The notes under the pieces: model-generated
What the model was told of the DNA's origin: nothing
The model's database searches: none
What the model saw: only the letters and a program-made list of their open reading frames with translations
Shown here: one piece after another, positions 23,472-30,913 of the stretch
How the letters are laid out: the number at the start of each line of letters is the position of its first letter
How positions within the stretch are numbered: the first letter of the stretch is position 1
Origin: Streptomyces sp. NBC_00234
Lineage (GTDB): Bacteria > Actinomycetota > Actinomycetes > Streptomycetales > Streptomycetaceae
Length of the DNA: 64,000 nt
Assembly: GCF_036195325.1 (NCBI RefSeq)
Contig: NZ_CP108101.1
Location: forward strand, 6,820,001 to 6,884,000
Reading direction: 5' to 3'
Translations under genes and position numbers: made by a program

Positions 23472-24883
23472 CCGCACCCGAAGCAGGCACCGCACGCGCG
23501 ACGGAGACCGGCCCGACCCCCCTCCTCGTCCTCGACGTCGTGGGACTCACCCCGCAGCTCCTCGACCACATGCCGAACCTCCGGGCCATGGCCGAGAGAG
23601 GCGCCCGGGCCCCCCTGAGCACCGTGCTCCCCGCCGTCACCTGCGCCGCCCAGTCGACCTTCCTCACCGGGACGACCCCCGCCGAGCACGGCATCGTCGC
23701 CAACGGCTGGTACTTCCGCGAGCTGGGTGACGTCCTCCTGTGGCGCCAGCACAACGGGCTCGTCGCGGGCGACAAGCTGTGGGACGCCGCCCGTCGCGCC
23801 CACCCCGGCTACACCGTCGCCAACATCTGCTGGTGGTACGCCATGGGCGCGGACACCGACTACACGGTCACCCCGCGCCCCGTGTACTACGCCGACGGCC
23901 GCAAGGAACCCGACTGCTACACCCGGCCGCCCGCTCTGCACGACGAGCTCACCGACAAGCTCGGCACCTTCCCCCTCTTCCACTTCTGGGGACCCGGCGC
24001 CGACCTGGTCTCCTCCCAGTGGATCATCGACGCGACCCGGCACGTCGTCGCCACCCGCGCCCCCGACCTGGCCCTGTGCTACCTGCCCCACCTCGACTAC
24101 GACCTCCAGCGCTACGGCCCCGACGACCCGCGCTCCCACCGTGCGGCGACCGAACTCGACCGCGCCGTCGCACCTCTCCTCGAAGACGCCCGCCTGCAGG
24201 GACGCACGGTCGTGGCGCTCTCCGAGTACGGGATCACCCGCGTCGACCGGCCCGTCGACATCAACCGCGCCCTGCGCCGCGCCGGCCTGCTGGAGGTCCA
24301 TACCCAGGACGGCATGGAGTACCTCGACCCGATGGCCTCCCGGGCCTTCGCCGTCGCCGACCACCAGATCGCCCACATCTACGTACGCCGTCCCGAGGAC
24401 CTCGAAGCCACCCGCGAGGCCCTCGCGGACCTGCCCGGCATCGAGCAACTCCTCGACGACGAGGGCAAGAAGGCCCACCACCTCGAGCACCCCCGCTCCG
24501 GGGAACTGGTCGCCGTCGCGGAACCCGGCGCCTGGTTCACGTACTACTACTGGCTCGACGACGACCGCGCCCCCGACTTCGCGCAGCTGGTCGAGATCCA
24601 CCGCAAGCCGGGCTACGACCCCGTCGAGCTCTTCATGGACCCCCAGGACCCCTACGTCCGGGTCAAGGCAGCCGGCGCCGTCGCCCGCAAGAAGCTCGGC
24701 ATGCGCTACCGCATGGCCGTCGTCCCCCTCGATCCCTCGCCCATCCGCGGCAGCCACGGCCGCCTCCCCACGAGCGACGAAGAAGGTCCGCTCATCCTCT
24801 GCTCCACCCCCCACGCGTTCACCGGCCGCGTCCAGGCCACCGAAGTGAAGTCCCTGCTCCTCCGGCTTGCCGGACTGCACTGA
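23468..24883 (+). CDS. eboF: EboF, alkaline phosphatase superfamily/NPP-like protein
   Basis: A 471-aa protein of the nucleotide pyrophosphatase/phosphodiesterase fold. Asp23 (LDVVG) and the nucleophile Thr58 (PAVTCAAQST) are present, as are Asp210 (LPHLDYDLQRYG) and a late His (ADHQIAHIY, 299 or 303). Where the NPP family has Asp-xx-x-His and SDHGM, this protein reads LDYDLQRYG and SEYGI (Glu253, Tyr254), so about three usual zinc ligands are replaced. It has no signal peptide, so it is probably cytoplasmic. ATG 23468 overlaps eboE by ATGA. It may hydrolyse a phosphoester with altered metal chemistry or may bind without hydrolysis. Confidence 0.82.
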   Translation: MTAPEAGTARATETGPTPLLVLDVVGLTPQLLDHMPNLRAMAERGARAPLSTVLPAVTCAAQSTFLTGTTPAEHGIVANGWYFRELGDVLLWRQHNGLVAGDKLWDAARRAHPGYTVANICWWYAMGADTDYTVTPRPVYYADGRKEPDCYTRPPALHDELTDKLGTFPLFHFWGPGADLVSSQWIIDATRHVVATRAPDLALCYLPHLDYDLQRYGPDDPRSHRAATELDRAVAPLLEDARLQGRTVVALSEYGITRVDRPVDINRALRRAGLLEVHTQDGMEYLDPMASRAFAVADHQIAHIYVRRPEDLEATREALADLPGIEQLLDDEGKKAHHLEHPRSGELVAVAEPGAWFTYYYWLDDDRAPDFAQLVEIHRKPGYDPVELFMDPQDPYVRVKAAGAVARKKLGMRYRMAVVPLDPSPIRGSHGRLPTSDEEGPLILCSTPHAFTGRVQATEVKSLLLRLAGLH

Positions 24884-24917
24884 GCACCCCGCTCACTCAC
24901 CAAGGAGTTACGTGATC

Positions 24918-25937
24918 ATGAGCCGCACCCCGAAGGACGCCGAACTGGCGCGCAGACTCAGCCGCCGCAACGTCCTGGGCGTCGTCGCCGGAGCCACCGC
25001 AGCCACGCTCCTCGGCACCGCGACCGCCGAGGCCCACGGCCGAAGCCGTGCCGTGCTGCCCCCCGGCCGCCTCGGCATCCAGCTGTACAGCCTCCGGGAC
25101 AAGGTCTCCACGCTCGGCTTCGCGCCCGTCTTCACGGAGCTGGAGAAGTACGGGTACGACGAGATCGAGTTCGCCGGATACACGCAGGGCTCGGCCGGCG
25201 CCATCACGCTGGCCCAGTTGAAGCAGCTGGCCCGGGACCACGGGCTGAACCCCATCGGCAGCCATGTCGGCTATTACGACAACAACAACCCGGGTGCCTA
25301 CACCTTCGCCCAGAACCTCACCAAGGTCCTGGACGACGCCGAGGCCCTCGGCCTCAAGCACATCGGCACGGCCTCGGGACCCTTCCGCTACGGCTCGACC
25401 GTCGACGGCTGGAAGCGCGCCGCCGAGGAGTTCAACACCTACGGCGCGGCGGCCCGCAAGCGCGGGATGAAGTTCTACCAGCACAACCACGCGGAGGAGT
25501 TCTCCTTCGCGACCGACCAGCCCGACGTACGCCTCTACGACGTCCTGCTCGCCGAGACCGACCCGGACCTGGTGTATCTGGAGATGGACATCTACTGGGC
25601 GTACGCCGCCCAGTTCCGCTTCGGCAAGAAGGCGGACGGCACGCCGGCCCCCTTCGAACCGGTCGACTACGTACTCAGGCAGCCCGACCGCTATCCGCTC
25701 TTCCACGTCAAGGACGGCATCCGGGACGACACGGCCCGCGACGGGTACCGCATGGCGGACGTCGGCGACGGCGACATCGACTACAAGACGTTCCTCAGCC
25801 GGGTCACCGGGCGCACCCCGCGCGGCCGTGCCTACCACCACTGGCAGACCGAGCACGACAACCCGGTCGAGTCGTTCGCGTTCGCCCGCAAGTCCAGCGA
25901 GCACCTGCACAGCCTGCGGGAGAGGTGCGGCGAGTAG
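24918..25937 (+). CDS. Tat-exported sugar phosphate isomerase/epimerase-like protein
   Basis: A 339-aa xylose-isomerase-like TIM barrel with an N-terminal twin-arginine signal (LSRRNVLGVVAGATAATLLG, cleavage near AEA-HG), so it is folded before export. The barrel begins LGIQLYSLRDKVSTLGF; metal ligands are likely in KFYQHNHAEEF, YLEMDIYWAY, LFHVKDGIRDD and YHHWQTEHDNP. ATG 24918 is ten bases after AAGGAG; GTG 24912 is the alternative. It closes the Ebo operon and gives it an extracytoplasmic step. Such Tat-borne isomerase-like proteins often accompany ThuA/DUF1080 and Gfo/Idh proteins in keto-sugar catabolism. Confidence 0.87.
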   Translation: MSRTPKDAELARRLSRRNVLGVVAGATAATLLGTATAEAHGRSRAVLPPGRLGIQLYSLRDKVSTLGFAPVFTELEKYGYDEIEFAGYTQGSAGAITLAQLKQLARDHGLNPIGSHVGYYDNNNPGAYTFAQNLTKVLDDAEALGLKHIGTASGPFRYGSTVDGWKRAAEEFNTYGAAARKRGMKFYQHNHAEEFSFATDQPDVRLYDVLLAETDPDLVYLEMDIYWAYAAQFRFGKKADGTPAPFEPVDYVLRQPDRYPLFHVKDGIRDDTARDGYRMADVGDGDIDYKTFLSRVTGRTPRGRAYHHWQTEHDNPVESFAFARKSSEHLHSLRERCGE

Positions 25938-25955
25938 CCGACTGCCGGGCGTGAC

Positions 25956-25986
25956 CGGCCCCGGGGTGCCTGGGCCCCCGGGGCCG
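25956..25986. terminator. Bidirectional hairpin between the Ebo operon and the oxalate operon
   Basis: A perfect 11-bp inverted repeat (CGGCCCCGGGG / CCCCGGGGCCG) in the 53-bp gap between two convergent genes. It can terminate both transcripts. Confidence 0.75.
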
Positions 25987-25990
25987 AACC

Positions 25991-27376
25991 TCAGTCCGTC
26001 TCCCTGCTGATGGGCATCGGATTGGGTGTCACTCCCTTCTTCGGTCTGCCCGGTGCGGTGAGGAACAGTGCGATGAACCCGGCGAACAGCGAGATCGAGC
26101 CCGCCAGGGTGAACGCCCCGCTGTGGCCCCAGTTGTCCACGACGACCTTGCCCATGCCCGCGCCGAGCAGACCGGACACCAGCTTGGAGCTGTAGACCAG
26201 GCCGTAGTTGGACGCGTTGTTGTTCTCCCCGAAGTAGTCGGCCGTCATGGCCGCGAACATCGGGAAGATCGCGCCGCCGCCGAATCCGGAGATCGACGAG
26301 AAGATCAGGAAGAGCGGCAGGTTCTCGATGTTCGCCGACCACAGGATTCCGTACTGCGCGAGGCCCAGGACGACGCAGACGAAGATCAGGCACCGCTTGC
26401 GCCCGTACCGGTCGGAGAGCCAGCCGATCACGCCGCGCCCGGTGCCGTTCACGATCGCCTTCAGCGACATCGCGGTCGCGACGATGCCCCCGGCGAATCC
26501 GGCCTCCTTGCCGATGTCGACCTGGAACGCGATGCCGAAGATGTTCACGCCCGAGGTGCACAGCAGACAGAACCACATCAGTGCGACCCGCCCGGTCCGC
26601 CAAGCCTCGGCCGGGGTGTACTGCTTGACCGCCGGCGGGTTCATCGCCAGTGCGCGACGGGCCCGCGGGTCCTCCGGCGGCCTCAGCGGGTCGATCTCGG
26701 CGGGCCACCAGTTCTTCGGCGGGTCCTGGAAGAAGTGACCCGCCACGGCCACCGTCGCGGCGAGGAAGAGACCGACCGCGACCAGGACCCAGCGGAAGTT
26801 CGTCAGATCCATGTAGCTGGTGAAGAGGAACACGAACGGCACCGAACCGTAGGCGAATCCGCCGTTGACGAAGCCGGTCTTGCCTCCCTTGCGCTCCGGA
26901 TACCACTTGCCGACCATGTTCACGCAGGTCGCGTAGACCATGCCGGCGCCCATGCCGCTGAACATGCCGAACCCGACGTACGCGACGACCACATGCGGCG
27001 CGAACGCGAGCGACAGATATCCGAGCAGGGTCCCGAGTGCGCCGAACATCATCGCCCAGCGGGCGGGCAGCCTGCCGCTTTCCCTGAGCTTGCCGGCGGG
27101 GAAGGCCACCGCCGCCTGGAAGAACACCCAGACACCGAGCATCCAGAAGATGTGCCCGCTGCTCCAGCTGTGTGCGATGTGCAGGGTGTCCTCGGCCGAC
27201 GCGAACGCGTACTCGGCCGAGCTGATGCCCATCATGCCGACCCACGGCAGGATGACCATCCACTTGCGCTTGCGGCCCATGATGTCCATATCGGTCTCGC
27301 CGATGCGGTACATGCGCCCGTTGGCGTCCGTCACCTCCCTGTAGGTGGCGGACGTCGAGATGTCTGTAGTCGCCAT
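25991..27376 (-). CDS. OFA-family MFS transporter (oxalate/formate antiporter-like)
   Basis: A 461-aa major facilitator with twelve predicted helices. The protein begins with a ~50-residue hydrophilic tail. Characteristic segments are AYVGFGMFSGMGAGMVYATCVNMVGKWYPERKGGKTGFVNGGFAYGS and GFGGGAIFPMFAAMTADYFGENN, the latter matching the oxalate/formate antiporter family. ATG 27376 follows AAGGGG. Last gene of the minus-strand oxalate operon; the 124-bp gap upstream of it holds no gene. It probably imports oxalate, perhaps exchanging it for formate, though OFA members can carry other carboxylates. Confidence 0.87.
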   Translation of the reverse strand: MATTDISTSATYREVTDANGRMYRIGETDMDIMGRKRKWMVILPWVGMMGISSAEYAFASAEDTLHIAHSWSSGHIFWMLGVWVFFQAAVAFPAGKLRESGRLPARWAMMFGALGTLLGYLSLAFAPHVVVAYVGFGMFSGMGAGMVYATCVNMVGKWYPERKGGKTGFVNGGFAYGSVPFVFLFTSYMDLTNFRWVLVAVGLFLAATVAVAGHFFQDPPKNWWPAEIDPLRPPEDPRARRALAMNPPAVKQYTPAEAWRTGRVALMWFCLLCTSGVNIFGIAFQVDIGKEAGFAGGIVATAMSLKAIVNGTGRGVIGWLSDRYGRKRCLIFVCVVLGLAQYGILWSANIENLPLFLIFSSISGFGGGAIFPMFAAMTADYFGENNNASNYGLVYSSKLVSGLLGAGMGKVVVDNWGHSGAFTLAGSISLFAGFIALFLTAPGRPKKGVTPNPMPISRETD

Positions 27377-27499
27377 GTCGATCGAACCCCTTGCGTGGAA
27401 GAAGTCTGGCCAGCGCCCCCTGCCCGTTCTCACTTCGCGCCGGGGTCCGCGGCCGAGCGGTACGCCGCAGACCCCGTGGTTCGAGCCCTCGTCATCAGG

Positions 27500-29656
27500 T
27501 CATCGATCACCGCCCAGCAGCCCCGCGGCCCGTGCCCACCGGTACTTGGCGCCGAGTACGGCGACCGGCTGCTCCGTCGTGTACGGATAGGCGACGACGC
27601 CCCGCTCGTACAGGTACGCGCAGGCCGCCTCGACCTCCGTGTCGCCGGCCAGCGAGGCCACCACGGGCTTCTCGATCCCACGCTCGCGGTACTCCGCCAC
27701 CACCCGGGCCGTCAGCTCCGCGAAGACCATCGGGGGAGTGACGATCGTGTGCCAGTAGCCCAGCACCAGCGCGTGGATACGGGGGTCCTCCAGGCCGAGC
27801 CGGATCGTCGCCTCGTACGTGGACGGCGGCTCACCGCCCGTGATGTCGATCGGATTGCCCGCGGCGCCGAACGGCGGGATGAACGCCTTGAACGCCGCGT
27901 CCAGGTCCGGCGGGATCTCCATCAGCGACAGACCGTTGTCCACGATCGCGTCCGAGAGGAGCACGCCCGAACCGCCCGCCCCGGTGATGATGACGACGTT
28001 GTCGCCCTTCGGCGTCGGCAGGACCGGCAACGCCCGCGCGTACTCCAGCATGTCGTTCAGCCCCGGCGCCCTGATCACCCCCGCCTGCCGCAGGATGTCG
28101 TCGTACACCGCGTCGTCACCCGCGAGCGCGCCCGTGTGCGAACCGGCCGCCCTGGCCCCCGCGCTGGTGCGCCCGGCCTTCAGGACCACGATCGGCTTCT
28201 TCGGCACGGTCGCGCGCGCCGCCTCCACGAAGGCGCGGCCGTCCTTGAGATCCTCCAAGTGCATCGCGATGCACTGGGTGTTGGGGTCCTCGCCGAACCA
28301 GGTCAGCAGGTCGTCCTCGTCGATGTCCGACTTGTTGCCGAGCCCCACGATCGCCGACACACCGGTCTTCGTCGAACGGGCGAAGCCGAGGATCGCCATA
28401 CCGATCCCGCCGGACTGCGAGGTCAGCGCCACCCCGCCCCTGACGTCGTACGGGGTGCAGAACGTGGCGCAGAGGTCCTGCCAGGTGGAGTAGTAGCCGT
28501 AGATGTTCGGCCCCAGGATGCGTACGCCGTACCGCTCGCCGATCGCCACGATCTCGTCCTGGAGCTCCTGTTCGCCGGTCTCGGCGAAGCCCGACGGGAT
28601 GAGGACGGCGTTGGGGATCCCCTTGCGCCCCACCTCCTCCAGCGCCGCTGCCACGAACTTGGCGGGGATCGCGAAGACCGCCACATCCACCTCACCGGGA
28701 ACGTCGGTGACACTCTTGTACGCCTTGCGGCCCAGGATGTCATCGGCCCGGGGGTTCACCGGATGGATCTCGCCCGGGAATCCGCCGTCCACGAGGTTGC
28801 GCATCACCGAATTGCCGATCTTGCCCTGCTCGTTGGAGGCCCCGATGACGGCCACCGAACGCGGCTCCATCAGCCGGCGCATCGACACGAGGATCTCCTC
28901 GCGGCTGTACGTGCGCCGGACCTTCACCTCCTCGGTGGACAGCAGGATGCGGATATCCGCGGCGACGGCACCGTCCGGCGCCGCGATCACCGGATTGAGG
29001 TCGACCTCGGCGATCTCCGGGAAGTCGGTGACCAGGTGGGAGACCCGCCTGATCTGTTCCGCGAGGGCCCAGCGGTCCACCGCGGGCGCACCGCGCACAC
29101 CGCGCAGGATCTCCGCCGCCCCGATCGAGTCGAGCATCGACTGCGCCTCGTCCGCCGTGACGGGCGCCAGCCGGAACGTGATGTCCTTCAGCACCTCCAC
29201 CAGGACACCGCCGAGCCCGAACGCCACCACCTTCCCGAAGGTCGGGTCGGTGACCGCGCCGATGATGACCTCCTGCCCCGGAGGTACGAGCTGCTGCACC
29301 TGCACCCCGTCGATCCGCGCATCCGGCGCGTACGCCTTCGCGTTCTCGACGATCCGGCAGAACGCCGCCCGGACCTCCGCGGGCCCGGACACCCCGACCA
29401 CGACCCCGCCCGCATCCGTCTTGTGCAGGATGTCGGGGGAGACGATCTTCAGCACGACGGGCCCGCCGAGCCGGTCCGCGTGCGCCACCGCCTCGTCGAC
29501 GTCCCGGGCCAGCTCCTCGCCCGGCACGGCGATCCCGTACGCGTCGGCGACGATCTTCCCCTCCGGGGCGGTGAGGGCACTGCGCCCCTCGGCCCGGACG
29601 GCTTCGAGCAGGGCGCGTACGCGTTCCCGCTCCTGTGGTTCCACTGATCCGGCCAT
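27500..29656 (-). CDS. ADP-forming acyl-CoA (acetate-CoA ligase) family protein
   Basis: A 718-aa fusion. Residues ~1-230 form an ATP-grasp (beta-subunit-like) domain (VVLKIVSPDILHKTDAGGV, VIIGAVTDPTFGKVVAFGLGG). Residues ~255-718 carry the CoA-binding and ligase (alpha-like) domains: SVAVIGASNEQGKIGNSVMRNL, GGVALTSQSGGIG and the phospho-His region AAGSHTGALAGDD. This is the ADP-forming acyl-CoA synthetase family, which interconverts acyl-CoA, ADP and Pi with acid, CoA and ATP. ATG 29656 is two bases past the frc stop. It may conserve energy from formyl-CoA or another acyl-CoA, or activate oxalate. The substrate is inference. Confidence 0.87.
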   Translation of the reverse strand: MAGSVEPQERERVRALLEAVRAEGRSALTAPEGKIVADAYGIAVPGEELARDVDEAVAHADRLGGPVVLKIVSPDILHKTDAGGVVVGVSGPAEVRAAFCRIVENAKAYAPDARIDGVQVQQLVPPGQEVIIGAVTDPTFGKVVAFGLGGVLVEVLKDITFRLAPVTADEAQSMLDSIGAAEILRGVRGAPAVDRWALAEQIRRVSHLVTDFPEIAEVDLNPVIAAPDGAVAADIRILLSTEEVKVRRTYSREEILVSMRRLMEPRSVAVIGASNEQGKIGNSVMRNLVDGGFPGEIHPVNPRADDILGRKAYKSVTDVPGEVDVAVFAIPAKFVAAALEEVGRKGIPNAVLIPSGFAETGEQELQDEIVAIGERYGVRILGPNIYGYYSTWQDLCATFCTPYDVRGGVALTSQSGGIGMAILGFARSTKTGVSAIVGLGNKSDIDEDDLLTWFGEDPNTQCIAMHLEDLKDGRAFVEAARATVPKKPIVVLKAGRTSAGARAAGSHTGALAGDDAVYDDILRQAGVIRAPGLNDMLEYARALPVLPTPKGDNVVIITGAGGSGVLLSDAIVDNGLSLMEIPPDLDAAFKAFIPPFGAAGNPIDITGGEPPSTYEATIRLGLEDPRIHALVLGYWHTIVTPPMVFAELTARVVAEYRERGIEKPVVASLAGDTEVEAACAYLYERGVVAYPYTTEQPVAVLGAKYRWARAAGLLGGDR

Positions 29657-29658
29657 GC

Positions 29659-30897
29659 TCAGATGACTCCGTTCGTCTTCAGCAGCAGCAGTTCCTCGTC
29701 GTTCAGGCCGAGTTCGCCCACGTACACCTCCGCGTTGTGCTCGCCGAGCAGCGGTGAGCTCACGACGTCGACGGGGGAGTCGGAGAGCTTCAGCGGACTG
29801 CCGACCGTGGTGAACGTGCCGCGCTGCGGATGGTCGACCCGCACGACCATCTCGTTGGCGACGAGGGACTCGTCCTCGACGATCTCCTTGGTGGAGAGGA
29901 TCGGGCCGCACGGAATGTTGTGGGCGTTGAGCTGCTCCAGCGCCTCCCACTTGGGGAGCGTGGACGACCACTCCTCGATCAGCTGGAACATCTTGCCGAG
30001 CTTGGGCAGCCGTGACTCCGGCGTCGCCCACTCGGGATCGTCCGCCAGCTCCGGCCGCCCGATCAGGGCGGACAGCGGCTGCCAGCCGACGGGCTGCACG
30101 ATGACGTACACGTAGTCGTTGGGGCCGCCCGGCGCGCACTTGACCGCCCACCCCGGCTGCCCGCCACCGCTCGCGTTCCCGCTGCGCGGCACCTCTTCGG
30201 CGCCCTCGGTGTTCTGGGCGTTCGGGTACTCGGGGAGCGGTCCGCGTTCGAGGCGCTGCTGGTCGCGGAGCTTGACCCGGCACAGGTTCAGCACCGCGTG
30301 CTGCATCGCGACGTTCACCCGCTGTCCGCGCCCGGTGTTCTCACGCTGGAACAGCGCGGCGAGAATGCCGGCCACGGCGTGGACGCCGGTACCCGAGTCG
30401 CCGATCTGCGCGCCGGTGGCGAGCGGGGGGCCGTCCTCGAAGCCGGTGGTGGACATCGAGCCGCCCATGGCCTGCGCGACGACCTCGTACGCCTTGAAGT
30501 TGGTGTACGGCCCCTCGCCGAAGCCCTTGATGGAGGCGTAGACGATCCGTGGGTTGATCTCCTGGATGCGCTCCCAGGTGAAGCCCATGCGGTCGACGGC
30601 TCCGGGCCCGAAGTTCTCCACCATCACATCGCTGCGGCGGATGAGTTCGGTGAGGATCTCCTTCCCGCGCTCGCTCTTCGTGTTCAGGGTGATGCTCCGC
30701 TTGTTGCAGTTGAGCATCGTGAAGTAGAGGGAGTCGACGTCGGGGAGGTCGCGCAGCTGCTTGCGGGTGATGTCCCCGCTCGGCGCCTCCAGCTTCACCA
30801 CGTCCGCGCCGAGCCAGGCGAGCAGCTGTGTGGCGGAGGGGCCGGACTGTACGTGCGTCATGTCGAGGACGCGCACGCCCTCAAGAGCTTTGGTCAT
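29659..30897 (-). CDS. frc: Formyl-CoA:oxalate CoA-transferase
   Basis: A 412-aa class III CoA-transferase. It resembles Oxalobacter formyl-CoA transferase along its length: LDMTHVQSGPSATQ near the N-terminus, NCNKRSITLNTK, VMVENFGPGAVDRMGFTWE, the catalytic Asp167 in GAQIGDSGTGVH, and the glycine loop SGGGQPGW. It moves CoA from formyl-CoA to oxalate, giving oxalyl-CoA and formate. Cytoplasmic dimer in the family. It lies between the ThDP enzyme (16 bases away) and the acyl-CoA ligase, in one operon. Confidence 0.92.
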   Translation of the reverse strand: MTKALEGVRVLDMTHVQSGPSATQLLAWLGADVVKLEAPSGDITRKQLRDLPDVDSLYFTMLNCNKRSITLNTKSERGKEILTELIRRSDVMVENFGPGAVDRMGFTWERIQEINPRIVYASIKGFGEGPYTNFKAYEVVAQAMGGSMSTTGFEDGPPLATGAQIGDSGTGVHAVAGILAALFQRENTGRGQRVNVAMQHAVLNLCRVKLRDQQRLERGPLPEYPNAQNTEGAEEVPRSGNASGGGQPGWAVKCAPGGPNDYVYVIVQPVGWQPLSALIGRPELADDPEWATPESRLPKLGKMFQLIEEWSSTLPKWEALEQLNAHNIPCGPILSTKEIVEDESLVANEMVVRVDHPQRGTFTTVGSPLKLSDSPVDVVSSPLLGEHNAEVYVGELGLNDEELLLLKTNGVI

Positions 30898-30913
30898 GCC
30901 AACGGCTCCTCTG

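Noticed and set aside
26123..29647. 1174-codon plus-strand open frame opposite the OFA transporter and acyl-CoA ligase
   Set aside because: His/Arg/Asp-rich composition typical of an antisense shadow; two good minus-strand families explain the DNA.
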